A stretch of DNA of 64,000 bases from Malus domestica (lineage: Eukaryota; Streptophyta; Magnoliopsida; Rosales; Rosaceae), in NCBI RefSeq assembly GCF_042453785.1, contig NC_091662.1:377001-441000 (forward strand), given 5' to 3'. This document shows positions 15,699 to 30,120 of the stretch, in pieces. The notes beneath the pieces are model-generated. The model had not been told where the DNA came from. It made no database searches and was given only the letters and a program-made list of their open reading frames with translations. Every line of letters starts with the position of its first letter. Within the stretch, counting starts at the first letter, position 1. Both the position numbers and the translations under genes were made by a program.

Positions 15699-18600
15699 TC
15701 AAACGGCCGAGAGGCTTGCCCATTTTCCAAGTTCGTATGGATCGGCGTAGTAATACAACTTAATTTTATTGGCCAACGACAACCCCGCAGCCACAGGTAC
15801 CACTCTGGAACCGGCATCATCCTGCTCTGTTGGGTCATCGGCAAATGCTGTAATATCTCCAAGAAGTTTAAATATAATTGTGCGGGTTTGTATCTCTCGA
15901 GGGAAATCAAAGTACATGGCTGTTCCAGACTTGGCCTCTGGCAAACGATATTCTGCAATCGTTACCGTGCTTTGGGGTTCCTGTAATAATGTCTCCAATA
16001 AGTTATCTTAAAAACACCGTAATCAATATGGATTTTCACACCGCACTAATTAAGCCACATCGAACTACTGTCGCTAACCAACCCCATAATAATAAAGCAG
16101 GTCTAGTAAGTACCTGGACAACAGATACTTGTATATACAGAACGGCTGGAGAGATGTGTCTCTCGTCTACTAGTGTGGCTGACGTATCCCAGACCAGTGT
16201 ATTTGAAGAGGGTGAATGGGTAACCAGAGGCTTTATTGCACCAAAAGCATCAAGACGAAATCCAGCAAGCAAAGGTGATGCAGGAGAAAGATATTGCTCC
16301 AAAACAATATCATTGTCCAACAGCCTCTCGGCCTCAATGGGAACCTGAAAGAACAATATATGACTATAAACGAATCTGCACGTGATAAAAATTCAATAAC
16401 GAATAAAAAATTATTATTTTTTTAAATGAATAAAGCATAGAAGCGTGAATTTTTTTACCCTAAATCTATTCAGTGGTGGACCTCTCTCCAGCCAGCCTTT
16501 CAGATTCATCTGATCGTAGCTTTGTGATGTATCTTCCATCTCTTTTTTCACCGGGCTTCCGACTACCAGTATCCTTTTGGCATGAATACAGGGGTCTCTT
16601 TCAACTTCTCCTCCAAAAGAAGAACGCCGAGTTACTTCTGCAAATGGATTTTCATCGAGAGACAATAGATTCAAGTTGTCCAAATTAAGAGATTTTGAAC
16701 CAGGTCGCTGAAGGCGTAATGTTATCCAAATAATGCGGCATCGAACTGGATTCCTAAATTCAAACTTCACATGCCTCGGTACTTCATTTTCTCTAACCGA
16801 ATTTTCATGTCCATAATATTCTGAGGAAGCCGTGATCTGGGACTGCAAATCCCATTTTCCCATGCATGACCTTTCTTCCTTGTGTATTTTATTGCTGGCC
16901 CAGATTTGCACCTGTGCGAGCAGGTGAATTAGTCAAAATAAAATGTACAGAAGGAATCAATGTTTGTGCAGCACAAAAGGTGTAAAATTCAACAATTTAG
17001 GAACAAAAAGCTAGATATACTACAAAGCAAGATTTTCGACGACTTCAAATTTACCAAATAAAATAAAAATAAAAGAGAGTATGTATAGAGGCCGACTTAC
17101 GGTGGGTGCATCAGCCTCAGAATAACCACATGGACTAATAAGCAAAACAACCCCACTAACATCAGAAAGGGTGCCAAGAACAATAATGAACTCAACACTG
17201 GTGGTACTAGGAGGAGCTTTCCAGTATGAATGGCGTGATCCAGATTCAAGAGGAGCAAGCAATGACAAGAATGGTGCTGAATCTGCTCCCGTTTCAACCT
17301 ACAATGGTCACAATAAACATGTATAATACCGCAACCCATACGAAGATAGAGATGGAAATAAGACAATAATCTACTGCGGGAACCCTGAAACAAGAAAGTA
17401 ATATAAGCCAAAAAATTACCGAGTGTAAAAAGCTGGCAAATGGAAACTCGGCTAGCGATTCCTCTCTGCCAAGTAATTTCTGCAGAACTTTAATAGTTCT
17501 CTTTCTATCCGGAGACTGTTTCCTTTCATAAAGACAATTCCTTACTGAATATCCAATCACCTGGTTCAAGGCCTCATGGGCAGCAGAATCAGCACGTGTA
17601 CTTCTCCTCATGCTTATCAAGACCCTGACGTAGTCCAAGATCAATGCATCAAGCACAATATCATGGCAGCATCTTTTACAAATAACACTATCCAGCACTA
17701 CTGTACGATTTGTAGAGACGTCAACCTGGAAACCATGGCCTGATCCCCCCTGATTTACCACACCATTGTAACTCATGGCGTCCCTTGACCCATAGCCTGC
17801 AACCAGAAGGGCCCCTCTACCAGCACAGCAAACTTTACAAACTTTCCTTTCACATTGGGAACATAACAAGAGAGACGGGGAAACTTCGCCTGATTCCAAA
17901 AAGGAAGGACGTGTAGGTGCATTAGTTTCAGCACGAACCTCACACGTGCCACCATAACAGCAGTCACCAAATCTAGTTATATTCCAAAAATCTATCTCAT
18001 TATCATCAGTAGTCTCAAGACCAACAGCAGATGTAATTTTGTCTTCCAAGGATGCTTGTCCAAGCAGTGCCAGGGAGTTTGCAACTCTGCACAATCTTCC
18101 CATGTATCGTTCATCAAGTAAAACATTAGGGTTTATAGTAGCAGGATCAGTTCCTATAGATAACAAAGCTCTATCCCTTTCAGCAGCAGAAATGTTCAGC
18201 CTGAGGCGTTCAATTTCAAGTTTCATGGCTTCCATGAAGTTTAGTTTCTTTTTCTGCAGACAATAGGATTCATCAATTGTGGTTCAACGAAAGATTTTAA
18301 AGGACTTCCTCTTTGTAAGGATAAACCACATAATAGCATAGTGGTTCAAAGAAACAATAGAAGAGTTAGTAACATACCATATGTGGCCCAGCAACAGATT
18401 TCAAACAATCAATGTACTGCTGGGAACTGCTATCTGAAGGTTTTCCATCATGTGATTTATGATCAGTTTCAGCATCATGATATTCAACAATAGCTTGGTC
18501 CAAGAAATCAAGAAGGTCACCTCCCTTGTCCTCAACATTTCCTATCACTGGCGCAGCAATGTGTTCTGAAAGCACCATCTCTCCAGTCAATAGGTCAACT

Positions 18601-21600
18601 AAATTGTTTGCAGACGCACTTGGTTGCACTGGTGGCAGCACATTTTCAGTAAATGAAGCACCAGAAAATGGATTGGTTTTTGACCCAGAGGAAAAATGAA
18701 TGTTTTCATTCTGAAGGTTTTTAGCATGTTCAGGTAGTCTTGCACCAGGGCCTTCGTTAGTAAATACACCCCTCCAAGGAAGAGAAACTCCAAGGACTTC
18801 TATCTGCAAACAAATTCACAAAAGAATTATCATCCACTTGGGGGTTCTGCAACACCCATCCTCTCAATATCATGTGCCAAAAAATTCAAATGGCATTAGC
18901 TTCAACCAAGCTAGAGTTTCAAATCAGAACCTAAATAACCAACTGAAAAGTCACAAATCAAGGACAATGACATATAAATTAATAATTACACAAGTTGCTT
19001 TCTACCTCACCAAGAGTGATAGGGCTCTTTCCAGAGACAGCAGGATAAAATGTAAGGGCAACTACACGAGTAAGGAAGTCAAGTTCTCCTTCCAGTTCTT
19101 CAAAATCATACAATAATGGAAGGGTAGATGTATCTTGAGCATGAAGACGGGAACCAGCTCCTGTTATAGCCATATCCTCTGGACTAACTGCTCCTGTTAA
19201 GGGTATCAAGAGGTTTGTTCCATGTATACATTGAGGTATTGAAGCACCCTGTCATCAGAATCCACTAAAAGATTAGAAACTACGGGAGATATCAGAAATT
19301 ATTGTAACTTAACACAAGTAGATTAGCAACATATGTACAACAATACATGAAACTAACAAAAAATTACCAAAACCAGAGTCATGAACTTCTTTTGTATTCT
19401 AAATATTTAAGTTTTTGCAACTAGGTCCCTTGCATTTCATGGCTTAGCCTAGTTGTTAGTCTTTACATCAGATAGGAACTAAAAGGATCCTCATCTTGTT
19501 TTAGCTGGATTCCTGGGACCATCAATTCTAATAAAGTTCAAAGAAAATTAAAGTTGTAGGAGAAGTGGAAGAAAGATTACAGACCTCCAAGACAAGTTTT
19601 AGCCCATCTAAAGAGCGTCCTGTCCTAACATCAACTGTTGATGGATATGTTGAATCATCTGCACCATGGGATATTGTGAGAAGAAGCTGACAAACATGGC
19701 AAGGTTCACCAAGATAGATAAACAGTTCAACAACATCTGCGGCCTGTGGGCAAACCTGTGTGATAAAAACTATTCCAAATAAGAGACATAAAAGGATTCT
19801 GCAGAAAAGACCACCATGGTACAGTCAAATGTTCCATACAATGAAAACTGAAAGAAAAAGTACCCAGACTAGATCCTTTCTCTTGAAACTCAGAAGACTG
19901 GCTCCACCTTTGGAACTTGGAAACATGTTAGCAACTGGCTTAAGGAAGAAACCAGATGGTCGAGAGACTACCTGCAAAATCACAATGCTTGGATGAGAGA
20001 CTTGATGCCATTACATTATATGAAAAAACAAACAGAAAAAAAAAATCATTTATGACTTCAAGAAAAGATCCGACAATTCAATGTAGAGAAATAGCCATAA
20101 CACAAGCGAACACCATACAATGCAATTACTAAATAAAAATTACATGCAATCAATACATAAATCATGGAAGCCAGAATCTATGGAACTCAAAATGCAAAGG
20201 TATTAAACTGTGATCAGATCTAAAACCAAGAATCAAAGGAATTTCCAGGGAAGCCAACATTTTGGAAACAGACACCACTGTGAAGTCTAAATCTGATGCC
20301 AAACTCAAAACCACCGTTACGTGTTACAAGTAACAAAAGGGCCTTCCAATATGCAGCTGGTGATTCCATACCATTTGTAGGCGGCACTGGGAATGAAAAG
20401 CCTAAATGGTTTATACACTTATACTAACTTAGAACAACTTTTAAATTAAAGGAAAACTAATGAAAAGGGCTTGAAAACTTTGAGTTTTAATGATAAGGAC
20501 AAAATAAAGGGTAAAGTGAATAGTACCAGGATTGACTTTTTAGTGTAAAAATGTGGTTTTTCGTTAAAGTGAACAGTACCGGGTGCTTTTCGTTAAAATT
20601 CCCTTAAATTAACCTATGGCAGTTAAAACTACTTGTTGCAACTTGTTAGATGAACCTAGCACAAAAAGAAGCATAGAAATTAATGAAATTATTATCACTA
20701 CAACTGATCCAGAGCAGTCCCAGAATAACATACATTAAGAGGGTGAAAAGAAACTGATGGAAGATGCTTGAATAGTCTCATTCCAAGAAATATCTCAAGT
20801 TGCTTTTGACGAGAGCTGTCTACAACTGCATTTTTATATCTCCTCTGCAAAGTAATTTTCATATTCTGTGCTGCAGAAAATTGTTTGAATTTTCCTGCAT
20901 CATCATTGAAGATGCTGAGGATTTGGCTATGCATAGCTTTCGAACCGGTATAAAGTGTTGCATGAATATCACCCGCAAGCAGAAAAATATCAGCAAGCTG
21001 GGATACTGGTGATAAAATTGTTGACCTCTTGAACTCCTCAAATGCCATATCAAATCTCTTCCAAGGTTCATCAGGACACGGATGCGTCCATGTTGTGGTC
21101 CTAGTATTGTGATCAATATAAAAAGTTTTCCCTGTTACTGCATCAGATCTCTTCTCCCAGCCTGGTGGCAGAGGAGCTGTATAGCCACCATAAGTACTCA
21201 TTGACTGGTAACCAAATGCCAAATCACTATCAAGTGATATACAAAGCCGCCTACACTGCTCCACAAAAACCTGGAGGGAGCCAAAATAACTTGCAGCATT
21301 TGTCCTATCCAAAGAATCAGCACAGTTCAAACGTATCACACCATTTTGACGTGATCTTAAGCAGAAAGCACCTTCAAAGTCATCATTGTAGATAATTTCT
21401 CCTCTGCAGTCCTTAATTCTTTCTCGTGAAGGCAAAAAATCTCCTTCAGAAATGCCTATGGAAATAGTGGGTGCTTTTAGATGTTTCCATAATCCTTCGA
21501 TGGTTTGCTGTTCACCTCTTAACTTTATACTGGCATGCCAGTCATAATTTATCAATTGAATTCGAGTATAAGGAAGTTTTCCAGTTGACTTTATGTAGTT

Positions 21601-23984
21601 TAAAGATTTCTCAAAATGTTGAACTAAAATACATTCTGACTTTCCTTCTCCACTCCTAAGCAAGTTGATGCATACAATTGGAACAAACGCCTTTCTATTC
21701 TGACTCCCCCCAACAGCTACGTCAAAATTTCGTGCATCATACCTCTTACTCAACCTCTGGTAGTACTCCGAACTTCCTTTATAAGGATCGCGATCCGAAA
21801 CGTATATTTCTGCTTCTGCAGCAGTAATCTTTAACTCTGCACCCCACCAAATTGGAATTGTACCCCGTCGCCACACGTATGTGTTAAAAGGAACAGTTTG
21901 ACCAGCCCTTCTAGGGATCCATACAAGTTGCTCACACTCCACTTCATTTCCTGTCAGACTTGCCATCTTCATAAGTATGAAAAGTTCACTTAAAACATAA
22001 AGTAAGAGGAGAATATTTTTCATTTAGAATGTAAATTCGTACTCCTAAATGAGAAGAATACAAAATACAAGATGAAGCCATCTAAGCAAAACAAAAATGA
22101 AATAATACAAACAAAACGAAAAAGAAATACTGTAGATTAATGAATTTCATAAAAAAAAATATCAATATGTTGTTTTCTAAATTACTTTCTGTCCTCAATG
22201 TTCTGAGAAACTCCACTGGAAATCAATAACAAAAATGACACAACCATGGGTATCTTCAAAGATTAAAAGTTTGAGAGTTGTTAATAACTTAATAGGTCAG
22301 GTTACCTGTGCTAAAACATGAATTCAATCCCCTAGCCAAGTACCGAGTACCAGGATGCAGCCTGCTACGACGAGCTATGAGAGCAACAATTCCTTTCACC
22401 TTCCCTAAGGTTCCAAAACTTCGACACTCTGCAAAACCCTGCACATTAATATCAAGTAAGAGAACGGTATGAAAGGGTTAAATTTACATCTAATCACATA
22501 ATTCCATATGCTATCTTCAAATCTTAACAACAATTTAACTTCTTTTGTCAGTCATATTCAATGAAGGCAAAATTGAGCACCTAATGCATAGATAAGTTCA
22601 ACAACTTGTTTCCTAATACAACAGTTATGAAATCTTTACCATTATCAGTGGTAAAATATATACTCAAAGAGTTGCACATAAATATAAGTACATGTAAATG
22701 CAGAGTTAAACCAGTTGGATATAATGAGCATATCGTGCATAGGCTCGAACAATCATCATCACTAAATCGAGGTGGTAGGCTAAGAAATCAGATGGTTAAA
22801 GATAAGGATCAGGTGAAAGAAGATAATAGTCAGCTGAGCACCAATTTGATGATACCAAGAATGAAGCAAAACCTGAAGAAGAGTGACACAATGCTGCGGC
22901 AGCCCAATGTTTTTGAAAGGCATCGAGAACCAGGCGTTCCAAACAAATTCATCATCGGGCTCACGCAAGCACATACGGCTAGGAAATGGTCGAGTGATAT
23001 CCCTTGCGTCACAAAAGTAGTGCTTCCCATTAATGTCAAGATCAGTTAATTCATTAACATTCTTTTCTTCTCCTTTCCCTTGTGGTTGTGGATTCTGAAG
23101 TTGAATCTTGATCCATTGGCTCTCAGTCACCGTATAAATGCACCCTCCACCAGGCAATTTCGGAACACTAGCAGTCAACTTGGTAGCCACGAGAAGCAAA
23201 CCAATGCTGCCCAAAGCAGCATAACCCAATATTGCACGTGCATAGGTCGTATTCTTACACAACCAGGGTGATCCGTTCGTAACGTATTCCAATGCTTCCT
23301 TTTCGGATTTGAAAACATCAAATCCTGGCTTTGCATTGTAGCGAAGCACTCCGGTTGTGGGATCAACATGTATAACCTGAGTGTCGAGCCTGGAAGACAA
23401 ACTTGCAATTATATATACTTCACCAGGGTCCAACGTCACAACTACAACAGATGTCTCCCTTATACCACCACCTGTAATGTATTTAATATAAAACAGAAAG
23501 CATAAGCAACCTTGCAAAGAAAGCGAACATGTATGATGTATGACTCTACGCACCATCACAATATACATACGAGTAAGCGTGTGCGTGTGCGTATATAGGG
23601 CGCTGTTATTAGCACTCCAAAATAGTCATCGTGCACTCTTCCATAACAAAAGGTCGAAAACAACTCTTTATATTTATGCAACAACAGCAGCAATAATAAG
23701 AATTCAATGTCAATTTAACAGACAAAATTGACAGTGTTCAAGGTGTTTAAGTTATCAGAATCCGATTCGAAATGCAACAAACAAACAGACATGAAATGCA
23801 TAGCTCGCAAGGAAAGAACGAAAACTAAGAGCATATAATCTACACACGCATACTCTCGAACAGAAAATAATTTGCAAGCTGAAAGAGAAAGAAATGATAG
23901 AGGTCGCATTCGAAGTTGAAAAGCTCTAGATCGCATCGCATATCAGAGAATTGAAGGTTGAAGAAGATTACCAGCTGATTCCAT
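15699..23984 (-). CDS. SAC9: SAC9-type phosphoinositide phosphatase with WW domain
   Basis: Thirteen exons in gene order: 23984-23972, 23471-22873, 22438-22306, 21950-20734, 19971-19864, 19755-19585, 19248-19006, 18803-18378, 18253-17420, 17298-17101, 16911-16459, 16344-16114 and 15980-15699. They total 4,908 nt, 1,635 residues, against about 1,630 in Arabidopsis SAC9. The SAC catalytic motif Cx5RT is CADSLDRT at about 458-465. A WW domain follows at about 509-538 ([24 protein letters not shown]). The long C-terminal half has Cys pairs ([18 protein letters not shown]) and a coiled segment ([20 protein letters not shown]). SAC9 is known to act on PtdIns(4,5)P2 in endocytic membrane traffic and stress. 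The first coding exon is only 13 nt. Introns carry an apple-type MITE (20446-20607). No break is seen. Confidence 0.95.
20446..20607. mobile_element. Short MITE in a SAC9 intron (apple-type)
   Basis: The ends are inverted: TTAAAGGAAAACTAATGAAA at the left, and the complement of TTTTCGTTAAAATTCCCTTAA at the right. The inside has GTGAATAGTACCAGGATTGA and GTGAACAGTACCGGGTGC. From memory this family is among the most repeated short elements of Malus genomes. It sits between the exons ending at 20734 and 19971 and should not affect coding. Confidence 0.7.
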
Positions 23985-25436
23985 GCGATATCTCTCTCTT
24001 TTGTTACTGCGCGATGCAGGCGGAGTTCGATCTGACGGAGAGAGGAATGATATTATTGAAGGCGCCGGAGAACTGGAAGGGCAGGCATCGAAGGACGTCG
24101 GTTGGACCCGTTCCACTCAGCAGAACTCACCGCTTCTCCGGTCTTACAGATTTGGCATCGGAAAATATGAAGTGATACTCGGCAGGAGCAGCGCGAGATA
24201 ATAAACGATGACTTGTTTTTTTTTTTTTTCTGTACTTTTTACTGTTTTTGGTTAATGGTTGTTTATTTATTTATATTTTGGTACTAATTTGTTCTTATTA
24301 AAAACATCGAAAAAAAAACTTTTGTGTTTCCTTATTTGTTAAAAAGAACAAGATTGTTTTGTGTGTTTGTCATTAAACAACAAATAGGATTGGAATAAAT
24401 ACAATTTTTCAATTTGTAAGAATGTCACAATTTTGATTATGGTTAATCTTTCTTAATTTCTTACGTAGCACGTCTTAAAAATAAAAATAAAAACTACTTG
24501 TTTGATTAAAAGCGTATTTGATAATTAGTAATTGTTTTTTAATTTTTAGTATAAAGATAAAAATTAAAATCGGACAATTAAATTTCAAAAACTCACAAAA
24601 TTAACTTTTATTAATAAGTAAAAAATTGACTTAATAAAATTATTATCAAATAACTCCTACTTTAATGTTTTTAAAATTTAGCTTGGTTTTGATTTTCAAT
24701 TGCCATTAAAGTTTTCAATTTAAAAAAAAAATTAAGAATGTAATTAAAATGGTTATCAAACGAGCTCTTAATAAAACTTAAAATTTGCTTTTGTTCAAAA
24801 ACACCACAATAGACTCTTAAAACCAACACAAAATATGATTTATTTTTTATGGTATTGGAACAAGAGTCAGTACACCACATGTTATAATATAAATAGATGA
24901 ATAATTAAAAAAATAAATTATCTTCAATTATATTATAACATGTAGTGTATTAATTCGTGTTTTTGGCACATGAAAAAATCTCTGCCAAATTACATACATT
25001 ACTTCCAAGTAGAGAAATCGTGAAACGTATAAAAATCCGTAAATCGAGTATTTTATTTTTTATTATGTGAAAAATTAAAAATAAAATGTAAAATGGCCAA
25101 AACTCGCGGGAAGGAAAACTGAATACATAAAAGTAGAGGGACGTTGAGCCCAAACCCCCGCAAGAACGCCTGAAACAAGCACATGTCCCCACCGCAGAAA
25201 CGAGAGGCAAAGAAGAAGTTATCTATATTCTTTCACTGGATGATTTTCCCCGTCATATCATCATATATATATATATCTCTATATTCTTTCATTCAACGAT
25301 TCCTTCACAAAATTGAAAACCCACTTTTCAGATGCTTGATGCAATTTAATGTTAGTTTAGGCTTATTTTAGCAAAGTGTTGGTGGAATTTGATTGTGTTT
25401 GTTGCTGAATAATTGAGTTTTGGTCGGCGGGTTGAT
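23985..25436. other. Intergenic between SAC9 and the rhodanese-like gene
   Basis: A divergent promoter region of about 1.45 kb. The part next to SAC9 (to about 24200) is its 5' UTR and promoter; short plus-strand frames there are antisense or chance. The middle is very AT-rich. A hairpin of about 90 bases at 24866-24957 has arms like CACATGTTATAATATAAAT and may be a small MITE. TA repeats occur at 25264-25275. Confidence 0.45.
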
Positions 25437-28400
25437 ATGGCCATGCTGCCTGTTTGCTCAGCCACTTCAAGCTGGTCTTCCCTTTCTCAGGTAAGATCTT
25501 GCATGCTCCTCAAAGACTGACCCTTCACTGTGATTTTTCTTATAATTTCTTGGCATGCAAAGCAAGCTGCTTTAAAGGGTCCTTTAATTTATACTGATGT
25601 GCCGACGTGAGTTAAGTTAATTGGTTGGTATGTGGTCGGCTTGTTTATTCAAATTCGCTTTCATGCAAATTAGAGTATTCTAGAATATCGTAATTTCAGA
25701 AGAAAGACGAGTTTTTTACCTATAAGTCCTACGTAATATTAAACTTTAGAAGAAAAACACTTCAAACAGTTTGAATATTTCAGAAGAAAAATTTAATATG
25801 AGAAACGGATCAATGAGGTGTTTTTCGATGCGGTTGAACTCTTGAAGTGTTTTTGTAGTTTGTACGTAATGAAGCATGTTATGATCATCTTGTGTTATTT
25901 TCTGGGAATTTGAAACAAGTAATTTAGTTTGGCATCATGTCATATTTGTGTAACATTTTGGTCAAAGTTTTTATGATATTCCGAATTTGGAATGTACATG
26001 TATGCAAATGGATGTCACAGGTTTACTTACATGGAGGGTTGCATGCCAGTTCCCAATTCCTGAAGGATTTTGAGGCCAGGTGCATTGCGGAATGCAGGGG
26101 CTCCCTAGGCTTGTCAAATGCAATGCATTTTCAAAGAGGTTCCTTTAAAGCACATGCTACAAAGTCTTTGTATCCGAACTTCGTGAAAAGCGCAGAACAA
26201 TCCGTCTCCGTGGATTTTGTTTACAGGAGTTCCTGCTCAAATGAATCAGACCATCTTAAGTGCCAGTATTCAGACATGTGGAGTTCCTCTACTAGAACCA
26301 TGTATGAACAACACCTGCCGGGAAGGGTGGAACTGAAATTTGTAGACACCTCTAGCCTATTGGCTCCTGATGAGGGACTCGTTGACTTTACTAATCCGTC
26401 GACTGAAAATGAAAGTATCTTATCGGCACCCATAGAACCTGAAAGCATATCAGCAACTGATTTAACACCAGGGAATCCCACCTCTGTATCCGACTCCTTA
26501 GACATGGATAGTGATAAATTATCCAGTGTGAAAACTAGTATTGAGGACTTCTTTGATGGGGTTAGCAAGTCTTTCAGTGCTTCGCTTGATAAGGGAGAAT
26601 ATACTGTTAAAACGTCACTAGATACAATCACTTCATCAACAACAACTGTTGTTAAAAGTGCAACTGAAGCAGTGGATAATACTGTTGGCGGATTGTTTTC
26701 AACGGTGGATCAAGTGGGACAATATGGTGGTAGTAAAACGACAAATTTTTCAAGCGACTTTAAGGAAGCCACAAGTAAAGGAGCTGTTTTTGCTATTGAT
26801 GTCTTGAGACGTTCAATTGTTGTGGTGGAGGATTCTCTATCAAATGGGGCTTCCTTTTCTGTTAGTTCTTACCAGTCTGCCAAGGACTTTCTTCCTCCTG
26901 ACATCAGTGATGCGCTAAATTTGTCTGAAAAGAGATTTGTAGAGCTCTTGGGGCCTGCCAAAACTGCTTTTCAACAGGTATTAATATTACACTTCCAGTC
27001 TATAGAGCCTTTTGGTTGAGCTGTAAAAGAAAAAAGATTGCGGTTTGCAGAGTTGTAAGTTATTCTAAATAATTTGTAAGTTTCAAACTGGTTCTCTGGA
27101 AAAAAAAGAGCAGGTTAGTTGATTTCGGTTGGATGCTTTTTTTTTTTCCAAACCATCAGCCCCACTTTGTTATAGTTTCCTGTATATTCTGTTTGACAAC
27201 TTACGCTAGAAGGTAAACTTTCCGTTTTACGCTTAAACTATACATTCAATCATTTATATCCTCAGTTTGCCGCTGTTGTAATGACAGTTTTTTGAGTAAT
27301 ATTGTCAGCTGAATCTGAATCTGTGAAAGCAGGTTTATATTTCGATTGAGGGGTTGGAGGAAAATCTTGGGTTGGACCCTAATGATCCAATCGTTCCATT
27401 TGTTCTATTTCTTGGCACCTCAGCCATTTTATGGTATGGGTATCCTTTTGTTCTAATGAAGACTGTTTTTAAGTTTCTATTGTCCTGCTGTGTGAGAAAT
27501 TTATATTTCTTATCAGATACGCTGCAGGGTCATTTATCGGGTGTGGATATACAGTGGTTACGCTGGAGATTTATCTCCTCAGTCGACATTGGAGCTCTTG
27601 ACAGGGAAAGAGAATGCTGTGCTCATTGATGTCCGACCTGAGGCAAGATATTGCTTACTTTTGGCCTTTATATTTAGTTGCGCTAATACTATTATAAGAC
27701 TTTAAATACTGTTGCTAAGTGTTTGCTTCTCAAATTTGCCAATGATTGGTTCTGGAATTTCCTTTATGAAGGTTCTGAGAGAAAGAGGGGGTATTCCTGA
27801 TCTTCGACGAGCAGCTCGCTTTCGCTATGCAAGTGTGGCTCTACCTGAGGTTGGCTTTATAATTAGATTGCAATTTGAAGATATGAATGACGTAATCGTA
27901 TTACAGATTTGCTAGGGTGAAAGCAGTCATATCCTTTCTCTCCATATACTTTTTGTGCCTTTGTTCTGAACTTGTTGAACAAAAAACTTCAGGCTGATGG
28001 CGCTGTATGGAAATTAGTGAAGAGTGGAAGGGATCTTAATGACACCTTAACTGCTGCTGTTATTTGGAACTTGAAGATTGTTCAGGTAAGCAGTTTCAGG
28101 CATTTATATATCTTAAACTATACCAATTTGAAGCTTACTAAAAGTTCATAGGAAGATCTTGGACTGGGACCTATTAATTATCCGTTCTTTAGTGATAGTA
28201 CCATATTTGGTGACCATGGACGCCTGAAAGTGTCTCACATTCTCCACCTAAAGAACTTCAATCACAATTTTTTGGCCTGCAAAAATATGAGAAAGGAAAT
28301 TCTTTAGGCTAAAAATCATTCAAATTCAAGTTTTAGCACTGCCCTGGTGACCTTAGGTATATTGTTATATATGTCCAAGGACTTGAATGGGGTTGTATGC

Positions 28401-30120
28401 TCGTAACAAGTTGTTCACATCTAACAGCAGGATCTCCTGTCTAAAACTATGGGAAAGTGTGATGATTAGCATCTGCTTGAGTAATGAATAATGAGTTCTA
28501 TACTGTTTTGTACTCTTTGTAGGGCAGGTCCAAGGTCATAGTTATGGATGTTGATGGCACTCTTTCCAAAGGTATTGAAAGATCCTTGAGAAAGCTTGGG
28601 CTCAAGGCAAGTACATAATGCAAGATAAAGATTCATATTTTAATTAATAAAAATCATTAGCACTTTTCTTATGGATACTGGTATGTATCTTAAGAAAACA
28701 GCTCAATGCATCATAAATTTTTGGTATTTCTGGAATTGCTGAGCAATTTCGTAGATACTAATACCTAGAGATGTTTAAATGACAGAAACCGTACTTGGTT
28801 CAAGGTGGCTTTCAATCTTGGGTGAAATATGGTCTCCGTATTAAGGAACTCAAACCTGAGACAACATTTACCATACTCAATGAGGTATTTATCTCTTTGA
28901 AGCTGGTTATTCTTGTAAGTTACTATAAATACAGAGATGATAATATATGCTGGTTGGTGAATTTCTACGAATGGCATCTGATTCCCTTGATAATAACCGA
29001 TGTGATTACTTTCTTTTCAAAACGTTGTTGGATTGCAGTGGCTGAGGTTCTCTTGTATATGTAACGTGGAGTTGGGGACCCATTTTTTTTAGCTTTGTTG
29101 AAAAAGAGGTGAACGAGATAAATATGTTTGACAACCAGAGCAATAATCATGACTGCATTCAACACAGAGATTATTGCTGTTTTCCCCCTTTCTGCCGCAT
29201 TTTTACAGAATTGTAAGACCAGATTTGAGCTTTTCACTTATGCACAATTGCAAAAAATTGTATCATTTTAGGATGCTGAGGCAATTCTGGAGGATATCAG
29301 TCCTTCTCCGGTGCAAGTTCTTGGGTCTGGTGTGGTAAGACAAATTGTCTTCATTAGTTTCTACTTTATATTGATCCGTCTTTTGTTATTACGAAAACTT
29401 GATTTTGTTTTGTGTGTTGTAGAAATGTTTAGTTGCCATGCAATTTCAAGTGCATCATTCGCTAACTTACGCAACTACCTTCTGTGCAGGGATTGATTGC
29501 AGCATTGTATGCACTACTAGGTGTGTATATGTGCCTTAAATTTCTCTCTAAAAAGAAATTGGATTACCTAATTGTTTTCCACTCAAGTCTGTACAGTTCT
29601 AATTTCACCATATATACAGTTAAATTTTGCTAGTGAATTGTGCCGGATTTCTTCATCTCTAATCAGCATGATTCATTGGATACGGAGTGGGAGAAGACGT
29701 TACAACTGATTGGTGTTGTTGGCGTTGGTCAGGTATTATAATCTTCCTAGAATGAGTGCTGTACTTTTTTCTTCTTCCCCTTTCTCATTGCTCTTTTCTT
29801 CAATTCCACCAGACCATTTATCGGTGGGTGGCATCTTATGACACCGCAGAAGATTTTAAACAAGACGTGAGGTAAAGCTAACTACATTAGGCCCAGTAGA
29901 TTGTGTCTTTCACCGTGCTGTTGGAGTCAAACAACCAAACACCACATTATTTAGATTGTGCTGATTCGATGTCGTTTTATTGTCGTCTCTATGTTATGTT
30001 CCATGAAGGCTGCTGCTTGCTCCTGTTAGACTGGGCGCTCAGGCATTTTCATGGACTGCTGGAAAATTGGAATCGAACGGCATTGGACTGCCAACATCTC
30101 CTTCATCCTCAGATGTTTAA
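25437..30120 (+). CDS. Plastid rhodanese-like domain protein (At3g59780-like)
   Basis: Thirteen exons: 25437-25490, 26021-26977, 27333-27433, 27528-27642, 27772-27849, 27993-28085, 28523-28606, 28786-28884, 29272-29334, 29490-29522, 29667-29732, 29813-29871 and 30009-30120, giving 637 residues. The N-terminus looks like a transit peptide. A long Ser/Thr-rich region is followed by a membrane segment (about 359-375, FVLFLGTSAILWVIYRVWI). Then comes a rhodanese fold (LIDVRPE, GIPDLRRAARF, PYLVQGGFQSW). The usual active-site Cys loop reads VMDVDGTLSKG, so no catalytic cysteine is seen, as in the thylakoid proteins CAS and TROL. Two introns start with GC. The donor of exon 10 is ambiguous (29520 or 29522); 29522 keeps the frame. 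A TAA at 30118-30120 ends the frame 41 codons before a second stop. Confidence 0.85.

Noticed and set aside
15534-16348. Plus-strand frames of 150 and 156 codons
   Set aside because: They are antisense to SAC9 exons 11 to 13.
22606-23049. 147-codon plus-strand frame
   Set aside because: It overlaps SAC9 exon 2 in antisense and an intron, with no family features.
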